A stretch of DNA of 58,339 nt from Bacteroidales bacterium M6 (GTDB taxonomy: Bacteria > Bacteroidota > Bacteroidia > Bacteroidales > Muribaculaceae), in assembly GCA_001689485.1 (NCBI GenBank), contig LUJQ01000052.1, positions 1 to 58,339 of the forward strand. The letters run 5' to 3'. Below the pieces are notes generated by a model, which saw only the letters and a list, made by a program, of their open reading frames with translations, was not told the origin of the DNA and searched no databases. The position numbers were made by a program, and so were the translations under genes. This document shows, piece by piece, positions 36,082 through 43,841 of the stretch. Every line of letters starts with the position of its first letter. The stretch's first letter is position 1.

Positions 36082-36144
36082 ATGGCCGACGGTGGCAACG
36101 GGCGCAATCCATGCGCTGCGCCCGCACCACCAAGGCTTATTTAG
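36082..36144 (+). CDS. Micro-ORF, 20 aa
   Basis: The ATG is 15 bases after the previous micro-ORF. The peptide begins MADGGNGRNPCAAP and is Gly, Pro and Ala-rich. Its stop (36142-36144) touches the next hairpin. Coding status is uncertain, but the pair fills the portal-to-36203 gap with chromosome-like codons. Confidence 0.3.
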   Translation: MADGGNGRNPCAAPAPPRLI

Positions 36145-36185
36145 AGATTGTCTAAAATTTTTTCCAAAAGATTTTTAGACAATCT
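36145..36185. repeat. 13-bp inverted repeat, copy of an interspersed element
   Basis: AGATTGTCTAAAA (36145-36157) pairs perfectly with TTTTAGACAATCT (36173-36185) around a 15-base loop. The loop and right arm contain TTTTTCCAAAAGATTTTTA (36159-36177), which recurs exactly at 53199-53217. Confidence 0.75.
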
Positions 36186-36202
36186 ATTAATCTAGGAATG
36201 TT

Positions 36203-36592
36203 ATGGAAAACTTCAACAAACGGAACGAGGACTTTTTCAACGTGGTATGCAAAATCCAGCGCGAGGGGGTGGCAGGCCGCCCGGTGTCGGTGCACTATGC
36301 GGTGCGCAAGGCAATAGGCCGTGAAGCACCGTCGTTCTATCTCACCCGCGAACATGTGTGGAAACGCCTCCATGAACGCCGACGCCGCCTGCCGCCGAAA
36401 GAGAAACCCCACCGGCGCCGCATGTGGGAGGAAATCGAATCCGCATTGAAAACTCGGATAGCACAACATCCCGGCGAGGATGCATGGGTGGCTCTCGACC
36501 ACGTGCTTGCCCACCACCGCCCTTCGGGCTTCTTCATAACCGAGGAATATGCACGCAAGCTGGTTTACCGTATGATGCGAGGGAAAGTATGA
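36203..36592 (+). CDS. Small basic protein of the capsid region, unknown function
   Basis: The 129-residue product (MENFNKRNEDFFNVVCKIQREG at the start) is rich in Arg, Lys and His, with a basic stretch around residues 55-75 (WKRLHERRRRLPPKEKPHRRR). No membrane helix or signal peptide is visible. The charge suggests nucleic-acid contact. The ending YARKLVYRMMRGKV is helical. It lies between two hairpins, downstream of the portal gene. I do not recognise a family. Confidence 0.6.
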   Translation: MENFNKRNEDFFNVVCKIQREGVAGRPVSVHYAVRKAIGREAPSFYLTREHVWKRLHERRRRLPPKEKPHRRRMWEEIESALKTRIAQHPGEDAWVALDHVLAHHRPSGFFITEEYARKLVYRMMRGKV

Positions 36593-36609
36593 CACAGGGA
36601 ACAGAGGGG

Positions 36610-36628
36610 GGAAGTCAAAATGACTTCC
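36610..36628 (+). other. Short intercistronic hairpin
   Basis: GGAAGTCA (36610-36617) and TGACTTCC (36621-36628) pair over 8 bases with an AAA loop, 18 bases after the preceding stop and 34 before the next start. The GAAGTCA/TGACTTC core returns in the terminator at 41767-41803. Confidence 0.6.
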
Positions 36629-36662
36629 ATATTTATGTTTTGACCTTAAGAGATTCTGACTG

Positions 36663-37154
36663 ATGGAAATGAATGTAAAACTTAGCGCGAAAGCTATAAC
36701 CGATGAAATGATGGCCTTGACAGCCCTCAGGAACGTGACCATGGAAAACAACGGCCGCAACGGCACGCCGCTGCTGACCCGCGACCACCTGCCGGGCCTA
36801 AGGGTCATAATGCGGATGGTCTTCGCCGAAACCGTTATCGGGCTAGGCAGCCTGGTGGAAGGGTGCGACATCGACGAAGAAGACCCGCAACCGTCGCTAC
36901 CCTATAGCGACGAATCACCCATGCAACTGGGGCTGGCTCTGAGGAATGCCGCCGATATGACATCCGGACAGCTTCTGGCCGTGAAACGACAACTGGAGCA
37001 TCTTGTAGCGGCAGGCACACTGGGATGGGTGGCCGCAGATGCCGACTCCGAATTTGCCCGCACCCTGCAGCAACAACGCGAAGGAACGCTGGCAGCCCTG
37101 CGCGACACCCTGGCCGAACAGGCTGCCACCCTTAGCATAACCCCGTGGCCATGA
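36663..37154 (+). CDS. Small helical protein at the end of the capsid region, unknown function
   Basis: The 163-residue protein (MEMNVKLSAKAITDEMMALTALRN at the start) is helix-rich, with a hydrophobic but not clearly transmembrane segment near 46-60 (LRVIMRMVFAETVIGLG). A long helical C-terminus follows (FARTLQQQREGTLAALRDTLAEQAATL). It ends 18 bases before a large perfect palindrome that probably terminates the run. No family recognised; a minor virion or regulatory role is possible. Confidence 0.6.
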   Translation: MEMNVKLSAKAITDEMMALTALRNVTMENNGRNGTPLLTRDHLPGLRVIMRMVFAETVIGLGSLVEGCDIDEEDPQPSLPYSDESPMQLGLALRNAADMTSGQLLAVKRQLEHLVAAGTLGWVAADADSEFARTLQQQREGTLAALRDTLAEQAATLSITPWP

Positions 37155-37172
37155 CCCATATACATTATCAGG

Positions 37173-37228
37173 CAACAAAGGCATGCGGTGTGTCAAATCC
37201 GGATTTGACACACCGCATGCCTTTGTTG
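37173..37228. terminator. Perfect 56-bp palindrome, likely bidirectional terminator
   Basis: The two 28-base arms meet at CCGG with no loop. The left arm starts CAACAAAGGCATGCGG and contains GGTGTGTCAAA, shared with the hairpins at 6237 and 43778. It lies between the converging 163-aa gene (+) and the lipoprotein gene (-). Confidence 0.85.
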
Positions 37229-37254
37229 TATAGTCAGGAAAATTCCGACCAGAA

Positions 37255-37797
37255 TCAGTTATCACCCGTAACCCTGACGAACTTAGCCACGGTTGTAACG
37301 GTTACCGCGTCAGGCACTACCGGGGTGTCGCCCCCTTCTATCATCCCTTCATCATCAGCATCACCGCCACCATCGGCCACAGATGCCGACGATTTGATTG
37401 TAAGGTTGTAGTAATCCAGCTTAACAACTTCGTACTCTACAATATTAGCCTTATTGTCAAATACATATAGGATTTTATCCTTATATTTCCAAAACGAACG
37501 GTTCTTCTCGCGCCACTCACCTGTTATATTCTCCTCGTATGTCACGAACGTCCCGTTAGGGTTTATAATCACACGGATATTTTCCAGGCTTTCGGTATAA
37601 TCCAACCCTGCATCCCCTTTGTCGCCGTCAGTGGAGATTTCGGCGTCAACCCCCTGCCACGAACCCAGCAACTCGATCGGATAAGTTGGCGGCTCCACCT
37701 CGTCATCATCTGAGAAACCGCACGAGGAAAGCGCCACGACAGGAAGGAACACCGTCAGCAACCATTTAACACTGAAAAATTTAGTCATTGATGTCAT
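37255..37797 (-). CDS. Lipocalin-like lipoprotein of unknown function
   Basis: The ATG at 37797 is preferred because it gives a normal signal peptide (MTSMTKFFSVKWLLTVFLPVV) ending in lipobox LSSC; 180 residues. Asp/Glu residues (GFSDDDEVE) directly after the Cys suit surface export in Bacteroidetes. The mature part (LLGSWQGVDAEIS near residue 50, then FVTYEENITGEWREKN, a later WKYKDKILYVF) has the spacing of lipocalin-like domains. It is convergent with the capsid region and separated by the 56-bp palindrome. Its ligand is unknown. Confidence 0.75.
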   Translation of the reverse strand: MTSMTKFFSVKWLLTVFLPVVALSSCGFSDDDEVEPPTYPIELLGSWQGVDAEISTDGDKGDAGLDYTESLENIRVIINPNGTFVTYEENITGEWREKNRSFWKYKDKILYVFDNKANIVEYEVVKLDYYNLTIKSSASVADGGGDADDEGMIEGGDTPVVPDAVTVTTVAKFVRVTGDN

Positions 37798-37860
37798 TAT
37801 TCTGTATGATATGTTGTTTGAAACCCGCAGGCCACCTTGGCCCCGGGGCTTTCGCCACTG

Positions 37861-37868
37861 CAAATTTA
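37861..37868 (-). promoter_or_regulatory. Probable -7 box for the lipoprotein gene
   Basis: On the - strand this reads TAAATTTG. The start site would be near 37854, with the ATG at 37797. No clear -33 TTTG is present. Confidence 0.5.
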
Positions 37869-37912
37869 AAAAATCCGAATCGCATCCACACCTTACCGAC
37901 ACATTTTTTCAC

Positions 37913-37920
37913 TAACTTTG
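37913..37920 (+). promoter_or_regulatory. Probable -7 box for the surface-glycan operon
   Basis: TAACTTTG fits TAnnTTTG, about 75 bases before the sugar transferase ATG. It is arranged back to back with the lipoprotein promoter, so the two divergent units share this short control region. Confidence 0.5.
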
Positions 37921-37993
37921 CAAGCTACTATGGATGAATGCACAATATTTAAAATTAGTTAACGTTATTACGTAGGATAATATCCGCATCTTG

Positions 37994-38575
37994 ATGCAAA
38001 AGGGAATCAAAAGAATATTCGATGTGGTTTGTGCGGTGTTGGCGCTTCTGGCGTTAGCACCCGTATGGCTTGTCGTAAGCCTATGGGTGGGATTGTCATC
38101 GCCCGGAGGCATATTTTTCAGGCAGAAACGCACCGGTTACAAGGGGGCGGAATTCGAGCTTCTCAAATTCCGCTCGATGTACGTCAACAAGGAGGCCGAC
38201 ACACGCCAGGCCGACAATGCCGACCCGCGCATAACCCCGGTAGGGCGTTTCCTGAGGCAGTCGTCGCTCGACGAACTGCCCCAGCTTTGGAACATAATCA
38301 GAGGCGACATGTCAATCGTCGGCCCACGGCCGCACATGATAGCGCACACCGATTACTACACACCGCTTATCCACGACTACATGCGTCGGCACGACATGCG
38401 GCCCGGCCTGACAGGCTACGCGCAAATCAAAGGTTTCCGCGGAGCCACGCCCGACCTCTCCGACATGCAGAACCGCGTCACCGCCGACCTCGAATACATC
38501 GACCGGTTCTCCCTGTGGCTCGACATAAAAATCCTCGCCATCACCGCTTGGAAAATGCTGACCCTCAGGCTCTGA
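37994..38575 (+). CDS. Bacterial sugar-1-phosphate transferase (polyprenyl-phosphate, WcaJ/WbaP C-terminal type)
   Basis: The ATG at 37994 gives 193 residues. One membrane helix (about residues 10-33, VVCAVLALLALAPVWLVVSLWVG) is followed by the catalytic part: FRQKRTGYKGAEFELLKFRSM near 52, LDELPQLWNIIRGDMSIVGPRP near 95, and RPGLTGYAQ near 135. This is the monotopic phosphoglycosyl transferase core. It loads the first sugar phosphate on undecaprenyl phosphate and so starts a surface glycan repeat. The four-gene run that follows suggests the glycan contains ManNAcA, but the first sugar is not known. Confidence 0.93.
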   Translation: MQKGIKRIFDVVCAVLALLALAPVWLVVSLWVGLSSPGGIFFRQKRTGYKGAEFELLKFRSMYVNKEADTRQADNADPRITPVGRFLRQSSLDELPQLWNIIRGDMSIVGPRPHMIAHTDYYTPLIHDYMRRHDMRPGLTGYAQIKGFRGATPDLSDMQNRVTADLEYIDRFSLWLDIKILAITAWKMLTLRL

Positions 38576-38631
38576 CAAAGGAATCCGATTCATAAACACA
38601 AACGCATACACTCATTATAATAATAATATAA

Positions 38632-39843
38632 ATGAAGGCTTGTTTCATGGGGCTTGGCTATATCGGCCTCCCTACCGCCATAATAGCAGCCCGCCACGGC
38701 AATATAGAAGTGACCGGTGTAGATATAAACCCCAAGGTTGTAGAGATGACCAACCATGGGAAACTGCATATCGTGGAACCGGGCATCGAAACCATGTTGC
38801 AGGAGGTAGTGGCATCAGGAAGGCTGAAGGCATCAACCTCCCCGGAAACCGCCGACGCATATTTCATCGTAGTACCCACCCCCTTCAAAGGCGACCACCA
38901 ACCCGACACATCATACGTGGAAGCTGCCACACGCAGCATTGCTCCATTGTTAAAAAAAGGGGATTTATATGTCATCGAGTCCACATCGCCGGTCGGGACT
39001 ACGGAAGCAATGGCGGAACTCATTTTCAAACTTCGTCCCGAACTGCAAGGAAAAATAAATATCGCCTACTGCCCCGAACGCGTGCTCCCAGGCAATGTAA
39101 TCTACGAACTGGTGCATAACGACCGCGTCATAGGGGGCATCGACGAAGCCTCGACCGACAGGGCAATCGACTTCTATTCCCGTTTTGTGAAAGGGAAACT
39201 TCACCGCACCAATTTACGCACAGCCGAAATGTGCAAACTGACCGAAAACTCCTCACGCGATGTGCAGATAGCTTTCGCCAACGAGCTTTCAATGATTTGC
39301 GACACGGCAGGCATCAACGTGTGGGAACTGATAGAGCTTGCCAACAAGCACCCGAGAGTCAACATCCTGCAACCGGGATGCGGCGTTGGAGGACACTGCA
39401 TAGCGGTAGACCCGTACTTTATCACGGCCCTTTACCCCAACGAATCGAAAATCATAGCCACCGCACGCGAAATCAATAATTATAAATCGCGCTGGGTAAC
39501 CGAACGGGTAAAAAACGCAATGTTGCGCTTCGAACTCGACAACAACCGCAAACCGGTGGTGGCAATGATGGGGCTGGCATTCAAACCGGATATCGACGAC
39601 CTCAGGGAAAGCCCAGCAAAACGCATCACCGCCGAGGTGATGCAGTCGTCAAGCAATGCCGACTTTCTCGTTGTAGAGCCTAACATACAGGAGCATAACG
39701 TGTTCAAACTCACCGACTACCGTGAGGCTTACGAACGCGCCGACATTGTTGTGTTCCTTACAGGCCACACCCCTTTCAAAACTCTGCCTTGGCGCGACGA
39801 CAAGGTTATTCTCGACTTCTGCGGGATTTTCAAAAAAAGCTGA
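38632..39843 (+). CDS. wecC: UDP-N-acetyl-D-mannosamine dehydrogenase (WecC-like)
   Basis: This 403-residue nucleotide-sugar dehydrogenase begins CFMGLGYIGLPTAIIAARHG, the NAD-binding motif. The catalytic cysteine is in GCGVGGHCIAVDP near residue 250, and LAFKPDIDDLRESPA near 318 marks the third domain. It oxidises UDP-ManNAc to UDP-ManNAcA. The partner epimerase that makes UDP-ManNAc is encoded two genes downstream, which supports this substrate over UDP-Glc. Confidence 0.9.
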   Translation: MKACFMGLGYIGLPTAIIAARHGNIEVTGVDINPKVVEMTNHGKLHIVEPGIETMLQEVVASGRLKASTSPETADAYFIVVPTPFKGDHQPDTSYVEAATRSIAPLLKKGDLYVIESTSPVGTTEAMAELIFKLRPELQGKINIAYCPERVLPGNVIYELVHNDRVIGGIDEASTDRAIDFYSRFVKGKLHRTNLRTAEMCKLTENSSRDVQIAFANELSMICDTAGINVWELIELANKHPRVNILQPGCGVGGHCIAVDPYFITALYPNESKIIATAREINNYKSRWVTERVKNAMLRFELDNNRKPVVAMMGLAFKPDIDDLRESPAKRITAEVMQSSSNADFLVVEPNIQEHNVFKLTDYREAYERADIVVFLTGHTPFKTLPWRDDKVILDFCGIFKKS

Positions 39844-39850
39844 CCGGGTG

Positions 39851-40552
39851 ATGGAAGCGGTTCAGATATGCGGCATAAAAGTGTATCCGTTTGAAAACCG
39901 GGACACACTTATCGATTACGCTTTCGGGCGCAAGGGGATGCTTGTGGCCGTAAATGCCGAAAAATCCATAAATGCCGACAACACGCTGCGTGGCATAATC
40001 AACGAAAATATAGGATATTGCGACGGGGCGGGAATCGTGAAAGGATGCCGCCGGAAGGGTGTGAAAAAAGCCATACGGATTCCGGGGTGCGAATTGTGGC
40101 TCGATATAATCAGCCGGTATGCCCCGCAAGGCAAAAGCTTTTACCTTGTAGGGTCGCGGCAGGAGGTTGTGGAAGGCACCGTGGCGAAACTACGCCGTCA
40201 ATACCCCGGCATAAATATAGCAGGCTACCGCAATGGGTTCATCAAGTCAGCACAGGAACGCGACGAACTCATCGACGACATAGCCCGCACCGCCCCCGAC
40301 ATTATATTCGTCGCAATGGGTTCCCCCAGGCAGGAAATCCTTATGGCGGAAATACAGAAACGTCACAAAGCGCTATACCAGGGGCTGGGCGGGTCATTCG
40401 ACCTTTTTATGGGCACTTTCAAACGCGCACCCAGGTTCCTGCAGCAAATGGGGTGCGAATGGTTATGGAGGTTTGTGGCACAACCCACACGCATACGACG
40501 CCTCACGCCATATCTGAAATTTGCAGGAAGGCTCTACAGCGGCAAAATCTGA
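39851..40552 (+). CDS. WecG/TagA/CpsF-family glycosyltransferase
   Basis: The ATG at 39851, 7 bases after the wecC stop, gives 233 residues (a GTG at 39848 is also possible). GT26-type motifs include NAEKSINADN near 40, YCDGAGIVKGCRRKG near 58, VAMGSPRQEILMA near 155 and GLGGSFDLFMGTFKRAPRFLQQMGCEWLWR near 183. In enteric bacteria WecG transfers ManNAcA to lipid I of enterobacterial common antigen. With wecC and wecB next to it, a ManNAcA-type transferase is likely, though TagA-like members use other donors. Confidence 0.88.
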   Translation: MEAVQICGIKVYPFENRDTLIDYAFGRKGMLVAVNAEKSINADNTLRGIINENIGYCDGAGIVKGCRRKGVKKAIRIPGCELWLDIISRYAPQGKSFYLVGSRQEVVEGTVAKLRRQYPGINIAGYRNGFIKSAQERDELIDDIARTAPDIIFVAMGSPRQEILMAEIQKRHKALYQGLGGSFDLFMGTFKRAPRFLQQMGCEWLWRFVAQPTRIRRLTPYLKFAGRLYSGKI

Positions 40553-40595
40553 TTTTAAAAGCATCAGGCAAGCCCATGCCCGGAAAAACAACAAA

Positions 40596-41762
40596 ATGGA
40601 GATGAAAAAAATAATGCTTGTTTTCGGCACACGCCCCGAAGCCATAAAAATGGCGCCGGTAGTAAAGGAACTGAAACGACGTGCCGACCGCTTCTCGACC
40701 ATAGTAACCGTTACAGGACAGCACCGGCAGATGCTCGACCAGGTGTTGCGCATTTTCAACATCACACCTGATTTCGACCTCGACATCATGAAACCGGGCC
40801 AGGATCTCACAGATGTAACCACCGGGGTATTGCAAGGGATGAAACAGGTGCTGGCTGAAACAAAACCCGATTTGGTGCTTGTGCACGGCGACACATCAAC
40901 CTCCACAGCAGCCGCACTTGCAGCGTTCTACGCCCAAATCCCCGTAGGGCATGTGGAAGCCGGGCTGCGTACCGGCAACATCACGTCGCCATGGCCTGAG
41001 GAAATGAACCGACTGATCACAGGACGAATCGCCTCACTGCATTTCTCACCCACCCCGCTGGCACGCGAAAACCTTCTGAAGGAAAACGTCGACACCGGCA
41101 CTATCACCGTTACAGGTAACACGGTTATTGATGCGTTGGTCGATGTGACCGACCGTATAAACAATGACCCGGCCATGCAGCAGGCTTTGGCTGATTCAAT
41201 AAAAGAAGCCGGTTACGACACAGGCCGTCTCGCCGACGAATCACGCCGCATGGTGCTTATCACCGGCCACAGGCGTGAGAACTTCGGCGAGGGCTTCCTG
41301 TCGATGTGCCGGGCTATCAAGGCTTTATCCGAGCAATTCCCACAAGTCGACTTCGTTTACCCAATGCACCTGAATCCGAACGTGCGCCGTCCGATTCATG
41401 AGATATTCGGGGAGAACCTCAACATCTACGGGAACCTGTTCTTTATCGAACCGCTTGAATACCTCGATTTTGTTTTCCTGATGGGGAAATCATCCATCGT
41501 GCTTACCGACAGCGGCGGCATACAGGAAGAAGCACCCGGACTTGGGAAACCGGTGCTTGTGATGCGCGACACAACCGAACGCCCAGAAGCTGTCGATGCC
41601 GGGACTGTGCGGCTCGTAGGTACGGACTTCGAAAAAATAACCACCGAAACGACACGCCTGCTGACCGACCGTGACGCATACGAGCAGATGAGCCGGGCAT
41701 CAAACCCTTACGGCGACGGACATGCCTCGGAACGTATAGCCGACACCCTCGCACGAATTTAA
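40596..41762 (+). CDS. wecB: UDP-N-acetylglucosamine 2-epimerase (WecB)
   Basis: The ATG at 40596 gives 388 residues (MEMKKIMLVFGTRPEAIKMAPVV); 40602 is also possible. It has the family signatures VHGDTSTSTAAALAAF, HVEAGLRTGN and, in the second domain, GHRRENFGEGF and TDSGGIQEEAP. It converts UDP-GlcNAc to UDP-ManNAc in the cytoplasm and feeds WecC. It is the last gene of the glycan operon and is followed by a terminator shared with the terminase on the other strand. Confidence 0.95.
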   Translation: MEMKKIMLVFGTRPEAIKMAPVVKELKRRADRFSTIVTVTGQHRQMLDQVLRIFNITPDFDLDIMKPGQDLTDVTTGVLQGMKQVLAETKPDLVLVHGDTSTSTAAALAAFYAQIPVGHVEAGLRTGNITSPWPEEMNRLITGRIASLHFSPTPLARENLLKENVDTGTITVTGNTVIDALVDVTDRINNDPAMQQALADSIKEAGYDTGRLADESRRMVLITGHRRENFGEGFLSMCRAIKALSEQFPQVDFVYPMHLNPNVRRPIHEIFGENLNIYGNLFFIEPLEYLDFVFLMGKSSIVLTDSGGIQEEAPGLGKPVLVMRDTTERPEAVDAGTVRLVGTDFEKITTETTRLLTDRDAYEQMSRASNPYGDGHASERIADTLARI

Positions 41763-41766
41763 ACGA

Positions 41767-41803
41767 ATGAAGTCATCTTGAATAAAAGCCAAGGTGACTT
41801 CAT
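41767..41803. terminator. Bidirectional terminator between wecB and the terminase
   Basis: ATGAAGTCATCTTG (41767-41780) and CAAGGTGACTTCAT (41790-41803) pair over 14 positions with one G-U, around a 9-base A-rich loop. The two genes converge here. Confidence 0.8.
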
Positions 41804-41824
41804 CCGTTATATACAGTCACTGCT

Positions 41825-43651
41825 TCAACAATGCCCGACGAAAGCGGCCAGGTCGGGATCGGCCAGAAGCGAGGCATGGGCGCAAAGGTTCTCGCGGAGG
41901 GCGTGCAGGGCAATGGCGCGGGTCATGAGTATATCGTCGTGATAACCGGCACGGGCACCGTAAGAACCGTTAGGGCGGCGTTGATACACCAACAGCTCGT
42001 CGCATGCGGCAGCATCGCGTTCCATATATGTGCCGTCGCGCACAGCCCCTATCAGTCCCGTTATAATCATCTGTTTGGTTGCACGGTTGGTGTGGAATCC
42101 CGGACGCGGCGAGCCGCCTTCGGGAGCCTGGCGGAAATACAGGTTGGCATAATGTTCATAAAGTTCGTGGAGCATATACGCCCCCTGGTCGGAGTTTTCC
42201 GCCTCTTCGCGTGACCCGCTTTCAAGGGTGTTGCTCTCGAACACCAGCAACGCACGGTTATAATATGCCGCGATAGCCGCGCTTTTCCATGTCAGAAGGT
42301 CGTGATCGGTATGCCCGCGCCATTGTGCCACCACGCGTGGCGGGTTCATGCCAAGCACGGCTACCACACTCCAGTCGGCAGTTACCGAACGTCCGCCCAC
42401 ATCGACGGCGGCAACATAACCCTCGCCCGGCACCGGATGCTCCCAAACCTTCAGGCCGCCGGTTGAATCCGGCCTGAACATCAACGCCGTCAGCGCCAGA
42501 GGCCCCGTGAACGCACCTGTGCCCGACACCACCTCGCCAAGCCCCGAAGGTTCCTCACACCCGGTGCGCAGACGCGCCACCGCCTCGGCGGCAAACACAT
42601 TGCTGCCCGTGTTGGCAAACGCCTCGGCAGCCGTGGTGGGATATTCCGCCATCATGGCCGCATGCGAGGCATATTCCTTACGTTTGAAGTGATACCAGTT
42701 AATCTGCTCAAGTGTCAGGCCGCGTTCCCACAAATCACGTTCATACCCGTCCATCGCCTGCCACAAACCGGCTGCATCATCCAATTCACGGCGATAAATC
42801 TCTATCTCATACCATGGCACGAACACAGCAGTCTTGTCGCTCTCGCCACGCTCCGACCGCAACCACTCGGTGTGGAAATAATTCCCCACCCCGTTGGCCG
42901 TCGACTCAAGCACAATCAACGACAAGGGGGTCATGGCGATGGCACCGCATATAGCCCTGATAAAATCGGCAGGCGAACTTTTGGCGGTATCCTTCCAGAA
43001 TGCCACCTCGCTCAGATGAGCCATCGCATAGTCGGCACCGCGCACCGAATCCTGCCGTTCCGACGAACCCAGCGTGATGCGGCAATGCCTCCCGGCGATT
43101 TCACGTATAAGCTCCTGCCCCTGGTAGCGCACAAGCCGGGGTGCCTCGTCCCCCTCCCAAAGATTCCCGGGATATGTGCGCAGCATCTCGTCATACATTC
43201 CCCGGATAGATGCCGCCGTTTTCCCTACCTGGGCGCATATCAGCGAATGCCAGTGTTCGGCCTGCGTGCATTGAATCCATGCCATATACATCTGCACCAA
43301 CGTGGAGCCTCCCCATTGCCGCGCTTTGAGCATAATGACACGGATGGGGCGACCGGCCTGACGCTCACGCTCGAAAACGGCTGCCACACGCCTCTGCGGC
43401 GCGTTAAGCCGGAAAGGCACCATCCGCCCCGACATCTTATCCTTGATGCGCACGCACCTTTCCGCCCAATAGGCGAAATCCTCCCGGCACCGCCTGCGCA
43501 CTTCGTCATCCCCCGCCTCCGGGCTGCCGCCGGTCATCATCTCTCCGGGTGAATCCGCCAGGCAACCGCCGGCATCCACACCGGCAGCAAACGTCCTGTT
43601 GCGCCTGCCGTTCTCCTTTAAAATCTCCCCTATAATCATCTTCTCATCCAT
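41825..43651 (-). CDS. Phage terminase large subunit (intact)
   Basis: The 608-residue protein has the Walker A-like KARQWGGST at residues 109-117, Walker B with the likely catalytic Glu in HLSEVAFW near 215, and LESTANG (about 249), the coupling motif. The nuclease domain has AAVDVGGRS with Asp417, a second Asp near 426, Glu472 in VFESNTLES, and HDDILMTRAIAL near the C-terminus. All key residues are present, so packaging and cutting of DNA seem possible. It is on the opposite strand from the capsid operon and separated by the glycan genes. It has its own -7 box. The small subunit is not recognised in the window. Confidence 0.9.
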   Translation of the reverse strand: MDEKMIIGEILKENGRRNRTFAAGVDAGGCLADSPGEMMTGGSPEAGDDEVRRRCREDFAYWAERCVRIKDKMSGRMVPFRLNAPQRRVAAVFERERQAGRPIRVIMLKARQWGGSTLVQMYMAWIQCTQAEHWHSLICAQVGKTAASIRGMYDEMLRTYPGNLWEGDEAPRLVRYQGQELIREIAGRHCRITLGSSERQDSVRGADYAMAHLSEVAFWKDTAKSSPADFIRAICGAIAMTPLSLIVLESTANGVGNYFHTEWLRSERGESDKTAVFVPWYEIEIYRRELDDAAGLWQAMDGYERDLWERGLTLEQINWYHFKRKEYASHAAMMAEYPTTAAEAFANTGSNVFAAEAVARLRTGCEEPSGLGEVVSGTGAFTGPLALTALMFRPDSTGGLKVWEHPVPGEGYVAAVDVGGRSVTADWSVVAVLGMNPPRVVAQWRGHTDHDLLTWKSAAIAAYYNRALLVFESNTLESGSREEAENSDQGAYMLHELYEHYANLYFRQAPEGGSPRPGFHTNRATKQMIITGLIGAVRDGTYMERDAAACDELLVYQRRPNGSYGARAGYHDDILMTRAIALHALRENLCAHASLLADPDLAAFVGHC

Positions 43652-43671
43652 ATAACCCTGCGTTTTAACCG

Positions 43672-43679
43672 CAAAGTTA
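43672..43679 (-). promoter_or_regulatory. Probable -7 box for the terminase
   Basis: On the - strand this reads TAACTTTG, the same as the capsid operon box. The start site would be near 43665, leaving a leader of about 14 bases. A well-spaced -33 is not visible. Confidence 0.5.
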
Positions 43680-43747
43680 TGGCCGGAAGCGGCACCCCTG
43701 CCTCCTCAAAAATCCCGTAATCATTCAGGGCAGCCCCCCACCCGGCA

Positions 43748-43808
43748 TGAAGCCGTCACGGCTTCACTTTTCAGGACGGTGTGTCAACATTCAATATCTT
43801 GGCACACC
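43748..43808 (-). terminator. Two hairpins upstream of the terminase, end of the TIGR02757-glgB direction
   Basis: TGAAGCCG/CGGCTTCA form an 8-bp stem with TCA loop at about 43748-43766. GGTGTGTCAA (43778-43787) pairs with TTGGCACACC (43799-43808) with one G-U. Both lie after the - strand TIGR02757 gene stop (43842). The second belongs to the GGTGTGTC hairpin family. Confidence 0.65.
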
Positions 43809-43841
43809 CCCGTGGTTTTCGCCCGGACGGCGAGGGCGCAG

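Noticed and set aside
42662..43552. 296-aa ORF on the + strand
   Set aside because: It is the antisense shadow of the terminase gene, which has clear catalytic motifs and codon bias on the other strand.
28056..43841. Ordinary complete prophage
   Set aside because: No integrase, att duplication, repressor, replication, tape-measure, baseplate or lysis gene was recognised, and host genes interrupt the set.
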